64,000 nucleotides of DNA from Candidatus Dormiibacterota bacterium (lineage in GTDB: Bacteria; Chloroflexota; Dormibacteria; Dormibacterales; Dormibacteraceae): the NCBI GenBank assembly GCA_003169845.1, contig PNAG01000021.1:62001-126000 (forward strand). The letters are read 5' to 3'. The notes below the pieces were generated by a model. The model saw only the letters and a program-made list of their open reading frames with translations. It made no database searches and had not been told where the DNA came from. A program made the translations under genes and the position numbers. Positions 25,440-34,933 of the stretch are shown here, in pieces (the stretch's first letter is position 1; every line of letters starts with the position of its first letter).

Positions 25440-26599
25440 TATCGTGTGGCGGCGGCGACGCCCTGCAGTGAGGAGGTGACGGCCGCCACGCCGCGCCCGT
25501 CCGCGGGCGCGATGTCCAGCTCTTCGAGTGCCTGCTCGATTGCCCACAGGACCTGGACCACGTCACCCTCGGCGACTGCGCCGAGGTGGCCGACGCGGAC
25601 CATCTTGCCGGTCATCTTGGCCTGGCCGCCCGCGATGACGACTCCGTACTTGGTGTCGAGCAGCTTGCGGAACGCGGCCACGTCGAGTCCTGGAGGCGGC
25701 AGCGCCGACGTGACGGTGTTTGAGCGATAGCCCTCTCGCGCATAGAGCTGAAAACCCAAAGCCTCCAGGCCGGCCTGTGTCGCACGCGCCAGCCGCGCGT
25801 GCCGCTCGTAGACGGCCTCCAGGCCTTCCTCTTCGAGCATCCGCAGCCCCTCCTGCAGGGCAAACGCCACGCCCACTGCCGGCGTGAAGGGAGTCATCCC
25901 CTTCTCGGCCCAGGTCTTAGCTTCCTTCCAGTCGAAGTAAAAACGTGGTGAGCGGGCCTTGGCCTGCTGGGCCCACGCGCGCTCGCTCACGCTGACGAGC
26001 GCGAATCCCGGCGGTGCCATCCATCCTTTTTGAGAGCCGCTGACGGCAACGTCGATTCCCCACGCGTCGGTCTCGATAGCGATCGAGCTGATCGAGCTCA
26101 CGCCGTCGACGACCACGATCTTCCCCGCGTCACGGGCGACCCGCGTGAGCCGCTGGAGCGGGTTGGTGAGACCGGTTGAGGTTTCGTTGTGGGTCAGCAG
26201 CACGACTTTGGATTTCGGGTGCTGCTCGAGCACGCGCGCGAGGTCGTCAGGTTCGACCGGCTGTCCCCACTCGAACTCGAGTCTCGCGACATCAGCGCCG
26301 TACGCGGCCGCCAGGGCGGCGAACCGCTCGCCGAAGTTCCCAGACAGAGCGACCACCACCTCGTCGCCGGGCGAAACGAGGTTGGCGACCGCCGACTCCA
26401 GGCCTCCGGTCCCGGATGAGGTCAGCAGGAGGAGGTCGTTCGACGTCTTGAAGACGCGCTTGGCTCCCTCGGTGATCTCCGAGAGAATCGCCGCGAACTC
26501 CGGGCCGCGGTGATCGATCATCGGCCGGTTCATGCTGCGCATCACACGTTCGGGCAGGGGCGTCGGGCCGGGGATACGAAGCTGAGTCTGGAAGGTCAT
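25439..26599 (-). CDS. Class V aminotransferase (serine/phosphoserine, alanine-glyoxylate type)
   Basis: About 386 residues. PLP-dependent fold type I, class V: LLTSSGTGGLESAVANL, VVVDGVSSISS and the PLP-binding Lys in VSGSQKGWMAPPG. Family members act as serine-glyoxylate, alanine-glyoxylate or phosphoserine aminotransferases. Directly before serA in the same transcript, it most likely makes phosphoserine from the SerA product, but this rests on context. Confidence 0.9.
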   Translation of the reverse strand: MTFQTQLRIPGPTPLPERVMRSMNRPMIDHRGPEFAAILSEITEGAKRVFKTSNDLLLLTSSGTGGLESAVANLVSPGDEVVVALSGNFGERFAALAAAYGADVARLEFEWGQPVEPDDLARVLEQHPKSKVVLLTHNETSTGLTNPLQRLTRVARDAGKIVVVDGVSSISSIAIETDAWGIDVAVSGSQKGWMAPPGFALVSVSERAWAQQAKARSPRFYFDWKEAKTWAEKGMTPFTPAVGVAFALQEGLRMLEEEGLEAVYERHARLARATQAGLEALGFQLYAREGYRSNTVTSALPPPGLDVAAFRKLLDTKYGVVIAGGQAKMTGKMVRVGHLGAVAEGDVVQVLWAIEQALEELDIAPADGRGVAAVTSSLQGVAAATR

Positions 26600-26669
26600 G
26601 AGGCGCGCTCCATCACGGGCTTTGGCGGCAGCATGATTCTAAGAGGCGATCGAAATCGATCGCCCCAAC

Positions 26670-26948
26670 CTAGTGCTGCTCGGTCGTGTAAGGGAGCAGC
26701 GCGATCGCGCGGGCGCGCTCGAGTGCGGTCGTGAGCGGGCGCTGATGCCGGGCGCACGTGCCGGTGACACGGCGCGGGAGGATCTTGCCGCGGTCGCTTA
26801 CGAATCGCCGCAGGCGAGAGATCTCCTTGTAGTCGATGAAGCGAATCTTCTCGACGCAGAAGCTGCACACCTTGCGGTGCTGGCGCTTCGGCCCTCTGCC
26901 GCCGCCGCCGCTGCTGCTGGACTCACGTTGTGGTCTGTGGACTGCCAT
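26670..26948 (-). CDS. rpsR: Ribosomal protein bS18
   Basis: 92 residues. The CSFC pair near residue 29 and [26 protein letters not shown] form the bS18 core; the Gly/Ser-rich N-terminus is typical of high-GC bacteria. It binds 16S rRNA with bS6 in the small-subunit platform. Third gene of rpsF-ssb-rpsR. Confidence 0.97.
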   Translation of the reverse strand: MAVHRPQRESSSSGGGGRGPKRQHRKVCSFCVEKIRFIDYKEISRLRRFVSDRGKILPRRVTGTCARHQRPLTTALERARAIALLPYTTEQH

Positions 26949-26960
26949 CTACTTCTGCTC

Positions 26961-27431
26961 CTAAAAAGGGATCTCGTCCGGGTCGACGTCGCGTGGCGCG
27001 TCGTCCGGCGCGGGGATGTCGTCGTGGGAAGGACCGCCGCTCCTGGCCGGGGCTGCGGAGCCTCCGGGGCTTCCGGCTCCGCCGGCTCCGCGCGGCTCGA
27101 GGAACTGCACGTCGTTGGCGATGATTTCGGTGACACGGCGCTTCTGCCCGTCCTGGCCTTCCCATGAGCGGGTCTGAATGCGGCCTTCGACGAATACGAG
27201 CGCACCCTTGCGCGTGTATTGCGCGACCGTCTCCGCGAGGTTTCGCTTGCCGATCGGGTAGGCGACGATGTTGTGGTAGTCGGTGAACTCTTTGCGCTCG
27301 CCGTCCGGTCCGGACGACCACCGGTTGGTCGCGATGCTGAAGTTGGTCACCGCGGTACCGCTGGGCGTGTACCGCATCTCCGGGTCTTTGGTGAGCCTTC
27401 CGATGAGCATTGCCTTGTTGAGGTTCGACAT
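26961..27431 (-). CDS. ssb: Single-stranded DNA-binding protein
   Basis: About 156 residues. The OB fold (NKAMLIGRLTKDPEMRYTPSG, FVEGRIQTRSWEGQDG) covers residues 1-108. A Gly/Pro/Ser linker leads to the acidic tip DPDEIPF, which recruits replication and repair partners. It lies between rpsF and rpsR in the classic arrangement. Confidence 0.97.
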   Translation of the reverse strand: MSNLNKAMLIGRLTKDPEMRYTPSGTAVTNFSIATNRWSSGPDGERKEFTDYHNIVAYPIGKRNLAETVAQYTRKGALVFVEGRIQTRSWEGQDGQKRRVTEIIANDVQFLEPRGAGGAGSPGGSAAPARSGGPSHDDIPAPDDAPRDVDPDEIPF

Positions 27432-27836
27432 TTAAGACTCCTCCCGATCCGCAACAGCAGCCGGTTCCGCCTCTGGCTCCGACTCCACCGCAATGGGTTC
27501 CAGCACGACCTCCGCCGGCGGCGGGGCAACGATGGTCGCGACAGCGGCCTTCTCAGGCTTGCGCACGATGAGATGCCTCAGCACCTCTTCGGTGATCTTC
27601 AGGGCCGCTTCGAGCTCGGGCACCCGGCTCGGATCGAACTGAAAGTCCTGGAGGACGTAGGAGCCCTCCTTCTGGTGCTTGACCTCGTAGGCGAGCTTGC
27701 GCTTGCCCCAGAGGTTGGTGCGCTCGATCGTCCCGCCAGACCTTTCGATCAGCGTGTTGACCCGCTTCACCGCGTCCTGGACCTTCTCGTCGTCCAGGTC
27801 TGCGCGGACGATGTAGAGAACTTCGTAATCCCGCAA
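27432..27836 (-). CDS. rpsF: Ribosomal protein bS6
   Basis: 134 residues. MRDYEVLYIVRADL and GKRKLAYEVKHQKEGSYVL are the bS6 signatures. An extra Ala/Glu/Pro-rich tail of about 35 residues follows the fold; acidic tails of this sort occur in several lineages. First gene of the rpsF-ssb-rpsR operon, whose promoter must lie in the roughly 100 bp shared with the divergent gene at 27936. Confidence 0.96.
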   Translation of the reverse strand: MRDYEVLYIVRADLDDEKVQDAVKRVNTLIERSGGTIERTNLWGKRKLAYEVKHQKEGSYVLQDFQFDPSRVPELEAALKITEEVLRHLIVRKPEKAAVATIVAPPPAEVVLEPIAVESEPEAEPAAVADREES

Positions 27837-27935
27837 ACGGGACCTCCTTCCTATGGGTTCAGGCCCCGGACGATCGGTGGCAATGGTGCCCCCGGCCGAA
27901 GCCAGAAAGGTTAGGCCGGTATTCTACCGTAGGAC

Positions 27936-28610
27936 ATGGCAACCAAAACTAAGGCGGGCGTACGCGCGGGCACCGGCAAAGGCGGCCGCAGGGCGCCGGT
28001 CAAGGTCAAGAAAAGGGCGGACGTACCGCTGCTACCGATCGTTGTCGGGGCCATCCTGCTCCTGTTCACGGCCGGCATTCTCATCTACTTTGTGGCCAAT
28101 AACAAAGCTACGGGGCCACAGATTGCGGGCGGCGTCCCGTGCGACAGCCTCGAGCACACCCAGGTGCACTATCACGCGGCGCTCCAGATCACCTACCTCG
28201 GCAACCAGGTGCACCTCCCGGCAAACCTCGGCATCGTCACGGACTCGGCGGGAAACGTGAGCTGCTACTACTGGCTGCACGTGCACGCGGCGAATCAGGA
28301 CACGATTCACATCGAGTCGCCGGCGAGCCAGACCTTCACGCTCGGCCAGTTCTTCGCTATCTGGAACGCATGGAGCAAGCTGGGCAACGGGCCATCGGTG
28401 TCCCTGGACACCAAGCACGTGGCGACGTTCACGCTGACTTCCGGCGAGAGCCTGCTCGTCTACATCGATCACCAGGACGGCAAGGGCCCGCAGCCCTACA
28501 CGGGCGACCCGAGCTCGATCGTCCTCCAGTCGCACGAGGTGATCACGATCGAGATCACGCCCCCCGCCGTGACGCCGCCGCCCTCCTTCACGTTCGCGAG
28601 CGGCCTCTAG
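27936..28610 (+). CDS. Membrane-anchored protein with HYHAAL / YWLHVH motifs
   Basis: About 224 residues. A basic cytoplasmic start, one transmembrane helix (about 32-53), then an extracytoplasmic domain. HTQVHYHAAL and SCYYWLHVHAANQDTIHIESP are His-rich motifs that recur in an uncharacterised family of secreted soil-bacterial proteins. The spacing of His residues suggests a metal site but this is inference. The tail is Pro-rich. Confidence 0.7.
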   Translation: MATKTKAGVRAGTGKGGRRAPVKVKKRADVPLLPIVVGAILLLFTAGILIYFVANNKATGPQIAGGVPCDSLEHTQVHYHAALQITYLGNQVHLPANLGIVTDSAGNVSCYYWLHVHAANQDTIHIESPASQTFTLGQFFAIWNAWSKLGNGPSVSLDTKHVATFTLTSGESLLVYIDHQDGKGPQPYTGDPSSIVLQSHEVITIEITPPAVTPPPSFTFASGL

Positions 28611-29236
28611 CGCGCCTCGAGCAAGACACGGGCTGCACGGTAGTGCTCGAGCGCATCGTGGCTGTTGGCGTTGCGCTGGGCCTGGTCGGCCAGCCGCAGG
28701 TGGGCTTTGACCGCCGGCTCCACAGCTTCCTCGCCTAGCCCCTTCCCAAAGCCAAGCCGCTCGCCCTTCTCGATCAATCGGAGGCGCTGCAGCCGGTGCC
28801 GATCGCGATGCGAGCTGATGATCTCCTTCTCTCGGGCGAGGATCTCGCGCGCCTCCGCGTCGCGCTCCAGCGCCCGCAGGGCTTCCGCATGGGTCAGCCG
28901 GGCGTCAGTGCCGAGCGGCCACTCTGTGGAATCGACGGCCGGCCGCAGTGCCACGAGCGCCCGGCGGGCATCCCCCTGCGCCAGGAGGACGCGGCCTTTC
29001 TCGAGGGCGAGCTCTCGCTCAACTCCCGGGAGGCGACCCTCGAGCAGGTAGTCGACCTCCGTCCCGAGTCGCCCGGCGATAACCCTGAGCACCCGAGTCG
29101 AGGGCTGGCTCTGCCCGTGCTCGACCTGGTGCAGAAAGGCGCGGCTGAAGTCGGGGCCGCTGACCTTGGCCAGGCTCATCCCGCGCTCTTGGCGGACACG
29201 GTGAATTCTCTCCCCGAGCGTTTCATCCTGCGGCAT
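28607..29236 (-). CDS. XRE-type regulator with helical C-terminal domain
   Basis: About 209 residues. Residues 5-65 are an XRE-type helix-turn-helix (ERIHRVRQERGMSLAKVSG, FLHQVEHGQSQPSTRVLRVIA). The rest is alpha-helical and TPR-like with repeats of Arg/Glu/Leu, as in regulators that sense peptides or proteins. ATG 29236 is chosen; the frame extends two codons to a TTG. It overlaps the end of the convergent gene by four bases. Confidence 0.8.
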   Translation of the reverse strand: MPQDETLGERIHRVRQERGMSLAKVSGPDFSRAFLHQVEHGQSQPSTRVLRVIAGRLGTEVDYLLEGRLPGVERELALEKGRVLLAQGDARRALVALRPAVDSTEWPLGTDARLTHAEALRALERDAEAREILAREKEIISSHRDRHRLQRLRLIEKGERLGFGKGLGEEAVEPAVKAHLRLADQAQRNANSHDALEHYRAARVLLEAR

Positions 29237-29250
29237 TGTCAAGCTTCAGT

Positions 29251-30387
29251 TTACAAGTAGTCGCGCGGATCGAGGCTCCGCGTAAGGGTCGTGAAGTTCC
29301 TGAACCCGTCCCTGGTGACCATGCCCGTGTCCTCGATGCGCACTCCGCCCAGGCCCAGTAGGTAGAGGCCTGGCTCCACTGTGACGACGTCGCCTTCGAG
29401 CAGGGTGTTCTCACCCGGGCCGCGCAGCGCGGGGGCTTCGTGAACATCGAGCCCGACACCGTGGCCGGTGGAGTGGTTCATCTTGGCGCCACCCTCTGGC
29501 CCCTCGAAGCCTTTGGTCGTCGTCCCGTAGCCGCGGTCCACCAGGACCTGGCAGACCCCGTGATGAACCTCGCGGCCGGACGCGCCGGCCTTGATCGATT
29601 CGATGCCGGCGTCGAGAGCCTGCAGGACTGCGGCGTGCATGCGCCGGATATCATCGGGAACCTCGCCCACGACGACAGTTCTCGTCAGGTCGCCGTGATA
29701 GTGACTGGTCCGGCCGCCTGGAAAGATGTCGATGATGACCGGCGCGCACGCCCGGATCGGGCCCTCGCCGCGGAAATGCGGCATCGCACACTCGGGGGAG
29801 CCGGCGATGATCATGTCCGGGCAGGTGAAGCCCTTCTCGCCGAGCAGCAAGGACGCTCGCGCGTAGAGGCGCTCGGACGTGAGCGGCCTTTCGTCCAGCC
29901 ACAGGATCCCATCCCTGATATCCGCCTGGGCGAGCTGGCTCACGACCTCGACCACCGCCTCTTCGGCGGCCCGCTGAGACGCCTCGATGAAACGGGCCTC
30001 TTCCGCGCTCTTGTGCCGCCGCTCGGCCTCGAAGAATCCGAGCTCGACCTCGACCTCGAGCCCGGCTGCGCGCAGCGCCTCGAGGTAGCCCGCCTGCAGG
30101 CGGGGCGACACGCGAGCCGCCTCCAGCCCTTTTTCGCGCAGCATCCTGGCGGCGAGTCGCGCGTACGAGACGAACGGGCCGGCGTCCTCGTAGCCAGCCT
30201 CCTCCAGGAGAAGGTTGCGGCTCGCCTTGCTCTGCGCGCGTGCGCGTTCGATCTCCAGGGGGCTCGTCACCAGCACGTCGTCGCCCTCCCCGAAGCGTAT
30301 GTAAAGGGCGGTTTCAACCGCGAATCCGGTGGCATATGTGAAGTCCGCGTCGCCGTCGCCGGCTGGGATGAGAACGATCGGCTTCAA
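29251..30387 (-). CDS. M24-family metallopeptidase (Xaa-Pro aminopeptidase type)
   Basis: About 378 residues. The creatinase-like N-domain is followed by the pita-bread fold. The metal ligands are all visible: Asp in VIIDIFPGG, Asp in HGDLTRTVVVG, His in HSTGHGVGLDVHEAP, Glu in VTVEPGLYL and Glu in GGVRIEDTGMV. It should hydrolyse N-terminal residues before Pro in the cytoplasm. TTG 30387 overlaps the stop of the upstream HTH gene. Confidence 0.92.
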   Translation of the reverse strand: MKPIVLIPAGDGDADFTYATGFAVETALYIRFGEGDDVLVTSPLEIERARAQSKASRNLLLEEAGYEDAGPFVSYARLAARMLREKGLEAARVSPRLQAGYLEALRAAGLEVEVELGFFEAERRHKSAEEARFIEASQRAAEEAVVEVVSQLAQADIRDGILWLDERPLTSERLYARASLLLGEKGFTCPDMIIAGSPECAMPHFRGEGPIRACAPVIIDIFPGGRTSHYHGDLTRTVVVGEVPDDIRRMHAAVLQALDAGIESIKAGASGREVHHGVCQVLVDRGYGTTTKGFEGPEGGAKMNHSTGHGVGLDVHEAPALRGPGENTLLEGDVVTVEPGLYLLGLGGVRIEDTGMVTRDGFRNFTTLTRSLDPRDYL

Positions 30388-30767
30388 CGGGTCGCCTTCG
30401 CGTGGCGTTCGATGGCGGTCGCGAACAGCGAGGCGAGGGCAGCCGGGGCCAGCGAGTCAACCTCTTCCGTGACCTGGGCGGCGAGTCGCTTCGGGAGCTG
30501 GGTGCGCAAGAGGTCGAGGTGCTGCTCGTAGACGCGCCCGAGCGAGCGGTGGCCTGCGCGACCCTCCAGGTTCAGCTTCTCCTGCATCTCATAGCCTCCT
30601 GTGTACGCGACCTCGTAACCAAGCTCGCGAAGCTGTACCAGGTCCCGACGCAGGGTCCGCTCTGAGACGCCGGCGCGTTCGGCCAGCTCGAGGGGGTTGA
30701 GACCAGGCTCAGCGATGACGACGGAAAGGATGCGAAGAAGACGAACGAGCCGGCCGGCTCGGTTCAC
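30384..30767 (-). CDS. HTH_11/DeoR-like DNA-binding protein
   Basis: About 127 residues. A winged helix-turn-helix at residues 5-65 (NPLELAERAGVSERTLRRDLVQLRELGY) like that of DeoR or WYL-type regulators, but the WYL effector domain is absent; the rest is about 60 residues of charged helix. Translationally coupled to the M24 peptidase gene, which it may control. Confidence 0.75.
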   Translation of the reverse strand: MNRAGRLVRLLRILSVVIAEPGLNPLELAERAGVSERTLRRDLVQLRELGYEVAYTGGYEMQEKLNLEGRAGHRSLGRVYEQHLDLLRTQLPKRLAAQVTEEVDSLAPAALASLFATAIERHAKATR

Positions 30768-30782
30768 GCCGCGGGGGCGGTG

Positions 30783-31007
30783 TTAGCCGATTTCTTCCCA
30801 GGACGTGGCATTGCCCTCAAATGGGTCGGTTTCAGCCTCCTCCTGGTTCCCCACCTTCTGGTGGAACCTGCTGGCGATCATCTGGTACGCCATAGCCTTG
30901 GGAATCCCGAGCTTGGTGAGCGACTTCACCTCGTCGGCCATAACCTTGTCTCTGGCAGCCTCGACGGCGGCCAATACCTCTTCGATCGAAGCCGTCTTCT
31001 TGACCAT
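30783..31007 (-). CDS. Small conserved-looking hypothetical protein
   Basis: 74 residues from ATG 31007: helical, charged, with VKSLTKLGIPKAMAYQMIASRFHQKVG in the middle and an acidic end (EEAETDPFEGN). Probably cytoplasmic; no family recognised. The open frame continues to 31316 but overlaps the divergent EF-G gene and is rejected. Last base is 15 bp upstream of the HTH gene on the same strand. Confidence 0.6.
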   Translation of the reverse strand: MVKKTASIEEVLAAVEAARDKVMADEVKSLTKLGIPKAMAYQMIASRFHQKVGNQEEAETDPFEGNATSWEEIG

Positions 31008-31098
31008 ACCCAGCTGATGATACCCAAGCCAACCCGCTCTTAACCGCGCCTTAGACTTGTCCTTACTGCTTGCAGCGACCGGGGTGCGAGGGGGTTGG

Positions 31099-33123
31099 AT
31101 GGCCACTGAGTACGCTTCGGACAAGATCAGGAACGTGGTCCTGCTGGGCCATTCCCACGACGGCAAGACCATGCTCGCCGAGGCGATGCTGTTCGCCTCG
31201 GGCACGATCCCGCGCATGGGCGCGCCCGACCAGGCGACGGCGACCATGGATTTCGAGCCCGAAGAGCACAAGCGCAAGATCTCGATCGGCCTCGGCGTCG
31301 GATTCGCCGAGCACAACGGCTACAAGATCAACATCCTCGACGCGCCTGGGTTCTTCGACTTCGCGGGGCAGGTGCTGAGCGGGCTGCGGGTGGCCGAAGG
31401 CGCCGTGGTGGTGGTGGGCCCAGGCTCCCAGCTGGAGGTCGGCACCGAAGTGGCGTGGGAGCAGCTCAACCGCACCAACAAGCCACGCATCGTGGTCGTC
31501 AACAAGCTGGACAAGGAGAACGCCGACTTCTACGGTGCGGTCGCGGCGATGCGCGAGCACCTTTCGCCCCGACCGTTTCCGCTCCATCTGCCCATCGGGT
31601 CGGAGCATGACTTCCGTGGCATCGTCGACCTGCTCCACCTCAAGGCATTTGTGACAACGCCCGACGGCAAGGGCGGCGAGGTTCCTATCCCGGACGACAT
31701 GCAAAAGCTGGTCGAGCAGTACCGCGGCCAGCTGATCGAAGCCGCCGCCGAGAGCGACGACTCTCTGCTCGAGAAGTACCTGGACGCCGGCACGTTGAGC
31801 GAGGAGGAGATCCAGCGCGGCCTCCGCGAAGGCATCCTCGAGGGCAACGTGGCACCCGTCGTCTGCTGCTCCGCGAGCCGGCTCCTGGGCGTCCGGACCC
31901 TGATGTCGACGATCGCCGAGCTGATGCCTCCGCCGGACGTCGAGCCGGCCAAGCCGGCGAAGGCGTTTGTGTTCAGCACCGGCGGCGACCAGTTCGGCCG
32001 GGTCAGCTACTTCAAGGTGGTGGCCGGCACGGTCAAGGCCGACGCGCACCTGCCGAACCTGACCCGGGGCGGCGAGGAACGCCTGGCGCAGATCTTCTTC
32101 CCCCGCGGAAAGGAGCACATTGCCACCACCGAGGTTCGGGCGGGTGACATCGGTGCGGCGACGAAGCTCGCCCACACGCTGACCGGGGACACGCTCGGCA
32201 TGAAGGATGGAGGGCCGCTTCCGCCGCTTGACCTGCCAGGGCCCGCCTACACGCTGGCGATCACGCCTAAGTCACGGGGTGACGAGGAAAAGATCTCGAG
32301 CGGCCTCGCCAGACTCAGCGAGGAGGACCCGACGCTGCACGTAGAACGCCTCGAGGAGACCAAACAGCTTGTGATCGCCGGGCTCGGCGACGTTCATCTG
32401 GACGTCACTCTCGACAAGCTCAAGCGCAAGTACGGCGTCGAGGCGACCACCGAGGTGCCGCGGGTCGCCTACCGCGAGACCGTTTCGGGCCACAGCCGGG
32501 TTGAGGGCCGGCACGTCAAGCAGTCCGGCGGGCACGGCCAGTACGGGATCTGCGTCATCGAGGTCGCCCCAACCAAACGAGGCGAAGGCTTCGTGTGGGA
32601 GGACAAGATTTTCGGCGGCGCGATACCGCAGAACTTCAGGGCTTCGGTGCAGAAGGGGATCGTCGACAACATGGCCAAGGGAGTGGTCGCCGGGTATCCG
32701 ATGGTCGACGTCAAGGTGACGCTGGTGGACGGGAAGTTCCACCAGGTCGACTCCAACGACATGGCATTCCAGATCGCGGGCTCCATGGCCATCCGCAGGG
32801 GAGCCCTGGACGCAGGGCCCGTGCTGCTGGAGCCGGTCGTAGAGGCAGACATCCGCGTGCCCGAGAAGAACCTCGGCGCGATCATGTCCGACATCAACGG
32901 CCGCCGTGGCAAGATCCTCGGGACCGAGCCCGACGACGGTTACGAAAAGGTGCGCGCCGCCGTGCCGGCGCACGAGATGCTGCGCTTCGCCCTCGACCTT
33001 CGTTCGATCACGCAGGGCCGCGGCACCTTCCAGCAGAAGTTCTCGCACTACGACGAGATGCCCGCACACCTGGCCAAGGCGATCATCGACGAGTTCCAGA
33101 AGCAGCACGAGGCGGCAGGCTGA
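31099..33123 (+). CDS. Elongation factor G paralogue (EF-G2 type)
   Basis: About 674 residues. GTPase motifs GHSHDGKT (G1, Asp-Gly instead of the usual Ala-Gly), DAPG (G3) and NKLDKEN (G4), then EF-G domains II to V (KQSGGHGQYGICVIEV, RGALDAGPVLLEP). The altered G1 loop and the divergent switch region mark the EF-G-like paralogue rather than the main FusA. Such paralogues are thought to help ribosome recycling or act under stress. ATG 31099 is preferred because a GAGGGGG lies about five to eleven bases upstream. Confidence 0.88.
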   Translation: MATEYASDKIRNVVLLGHSHDGKTMLAEAMLFASGTIPRMGAPDQATATMDFEPEEHKRKISIGLGVGFAEHNGYKINILDAPGFFDFAGQVLSGLRVAEGAVVVVGPGSQLEVGTEVAWEQLNRTNKPRIVVVNKLDKENADFYGAVAAMREHLSPRPFPLHLPIGSEHDFRGIVDLLHLKAFVTTPDGKGGEVPIPDDMQKLVEQYRGQLIEAAAESDDSLLEKYLDAGTLSEEEIQRGLREGILEGNVAPVVCCSASRLLGVRTLMSTIAELMPPPDVEPAKPAKAFVFSTGGDQFGRVSYFKVVAGTVKADAHLPNLTRGGEERLAQIFFPRGKEHIATTEVRAGDIGAATKLAHTLTGDTLGMKDGGPLPPLDLPGPAYTLAITPKSRGDEEKISSGLARLSEEDPTLHVERLEETKQLVIAGLGDVHLDVTLDKLKRKYGVEATTEVPRVAYRETVSGHSRVEGRHVKQSGGHGQYGICVIEVAPTKRGEGFVWEDKIFGGAIPQNFRASVQKGIVDNMAKGVVAGYPMVDVKVTLVDGKFHQVDSNDMAFQIAGSMAIRRGALDAGPVLLEPVVEADIRVPEKNLGAIMSDINGRRGKILGTEPDDGYEKVRAAVPAHEMLRFALDLRSITQGRGTFQQKFSHYDEMPAHLAKAIIDEFQKQHEAAG

Positions 33124-33323
33124 CGGCGGGCGGGCGGCGAGAGATCGGCGGCCGAGGTGGTCCCAGCCGAAGGAGACGCCGAGCACCGCAGCGCGCGCAC
33201 ACGTAGTGCGCAAGCGAGGAGCGCAGAAGTCGACGCCCGGATGGGGCCGCATTCGGACGCCTAGATCCGTCGATCCGCCCGCCGGCAGCCTGCCCTAGCT
33301 AGTATCCGGAGCGTGATCCTCGC
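33124..33323. other. 200-bp gap without a recognised gene
   Basis: Very GC-rich. I see no tRNA, terminator or clear promoter. It separates the EF-G paralogue from the glycerol-3-phosphate dehydrogenase gene on the same strand. Confidence 0.4.
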
Positions 33324-34931
33324 TTGAGCGCACCGAGCGCTCACGACGTCTGCGTGATCGGCGGCGGCGTGACCGGGGCAGGCGTCGCCCGCGACCTTTC
33401 CCTGCGCGGGCTCTCCGTGCTGCTGCTGGAGAAGGGCGACTGGGGTGCCGGGACCACCGGCGGATCGAGCTGGATGATCCACGGCGGCCCGCGCTACCTC
33501 GAGTTCGACTGGGATACGACCCGACTCTCGACGCAGGACGCCGGGTACATCGTTTCGATCGCGCGCAACCTGGTGTACCGCGTCGTCTTCATCATCCCGG
33601 TCCTCCCGCACGACAGGAACAACATCGAGCGGATGGAGACGGCGATGGAGGTCTACGACCGCTTCCAGCCGCTAAAGAAAGCCCATCCGCATCGCCGCCT
33701 GACCGCCGAGGAGGCCCGCCAGGTCGAGCCTGGGCTCACACCCGACGTGATCGGGGCCGTGACTATGGAGGAATGGGGCGTGGACCCCTACCGCCTGGTT
33801 TACGCGAACGTCGAGGATGCGGTGGCGCACGGGGCGCGCGCCCTCAACCACACCGAGGTCGTCGACCTGGTTCGCGATGGAGGCAAGGTGATCGGCGTGC
33901 GCTACCGCGGCGCGGATGGGGCGCTGTCGGAGGCGCGCGCGCGCGCCGTCGTGAACGCGACAGGGCCGTGGTCGCCGCGCATCGCGGGGCTTGCCGGGCT
34001 CAAGGTGGAGCTGCGGCCGGCCAAGGGCATCCACATCGTCTACCCGCATCGCATCTCCAACTTTTCTATCAGCGCCGAATCGGTCGACGGGCGCGACCTC
34101 CTGATGGTTTCGCACGCCGGGTTCACCTTGCTCGGAACGACCGATGACGACTACTACGGCGATCTCGACTCTGTGGACGTGCTGGAGGACGAGGTCGACT
34201 ATCTCCTCCAGGCCTTCGAGCGCGTTTTTCCCTCGATCAGGGACTACCGGCCGGCGCGGGCGACGGCTGCCGTGCGCCCGACCCTGTTCAAGTGGCGGCG
34301 CTACGAGGACGAGCTCTCGCGGCGATACGAGATCATCGACCACGCCGCGGACGGAGTCGAGGGCTTCGTTACGATCACCGGCGGAAAGCTGTCGATGTAT
34401 CGACTGATGGCCGAGCTGACCTCCGACGCGGTGTGCCGCAAGCTCGGACACCAGGCCGCATGCACGACAGCCACGACTCCCCTGCCAGGCAACGAGTCGG
34501 AGATGGAGCCGGCGGCTGAGCTGGCGCGCCGGTGCGGCATACCGGCGCTGGCCGCAGTCAAGCTCCAGAGCCGGCATGGCTCGCGCGCGGAGAAAGTTCT
34601 CGATGGCGGCCGCGCCGGACGGCTGGTCTGTCGATGCGAGCCGATGACGGAGGCCGAGCTCGCCTACTCGGCCCGCCACGAGCAGGTGCGAACGCTTGCC
34701 GATGCATTTCGACGCGTCGGCCTGGCCGCGGGCCCGTGCGCGGGCACCGCTTGCGTGGTGCGCGCCGCGGAGGTCATCGGTGCCGAGCTCGGATGGAGCG
34801 CGTCGCAAAGATTCGACGCGGCGCGCGAGTTCGTCCGCGGCGCATGGCTCGGCCGAGCCCCCGTGTTGGGCCATGCGGGATGGGCGCAGGAAGAGCTGGC
34901 GCAGGGCGCGATGCGAGGCCTCATCAACTAG
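33324..34931 (+). CDS. Glycerol-3-phosphate dehydrogenase with BFD-type iron-sulfur domain
   Basis: About 535 residues. FAD-binding VCVIGGGVTGAGVARDLSLRG at the start and the DAO fold through about residue 380, then a Cys-rich C-terminus (LVCRCEPMTEAEL ... GPCAGTACVV) of the Fer2_BFD type. This is the layout of anaerobic GlpA rather than aerobic GlpD. It oxidises glycerol-3-phosphate to dihydroxyacetone phosphate. The next gene encodes a small ferredoxin-like protein that could take the electrons. TTG 33324 is the start used. Confidence 0.9.
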   Translation: MSAPSAHDVCVIGGGVTGAGVARDLSLRGLSVLLLEKGDWGAGTTGGSSWMIHGGPRYLEFDWDTTRLSTQDAGYIVSIARNLVYRVVFIIPVLPHDRNNIERMETAMEVYDRFQPLKKAHPHRRLTAEEARQVEPGLTPDVIGAVTMEEWGVDPYRLVYANVEDAVAHGARALNHTEVVDLVRDGGKVIGVRYRGADGALSEARARAVVNATGPWSPRIAGLAGLKVELRPAKGIHIVYPHRISNFSISAESVDGRDLLMVSHAGFTLLGTTDDDYYGDLDSVDVLEDEVDYLLQAFERVFPSIRDYRPARATAAVRPTLFKWRRYEDELSRRYEIIDHAADGVEGFVTITGGKLSMYRLMAELTSDAVCRKLGHQAACTTATTPLPGNESEMEPAAELARRCGIPALAAVKLQSRHGSRAEKVLDGGRAGRLVCRCEPMTEAELAYSARHEQVRTLADAFRRVGLAAGPCAGTACVVRAAEVIGAELGWSASQRFDAAREFVRGAWLGRAPVLGHAGWAQEELAQGAMRGLIN

Positions 34932-34933
34932 CC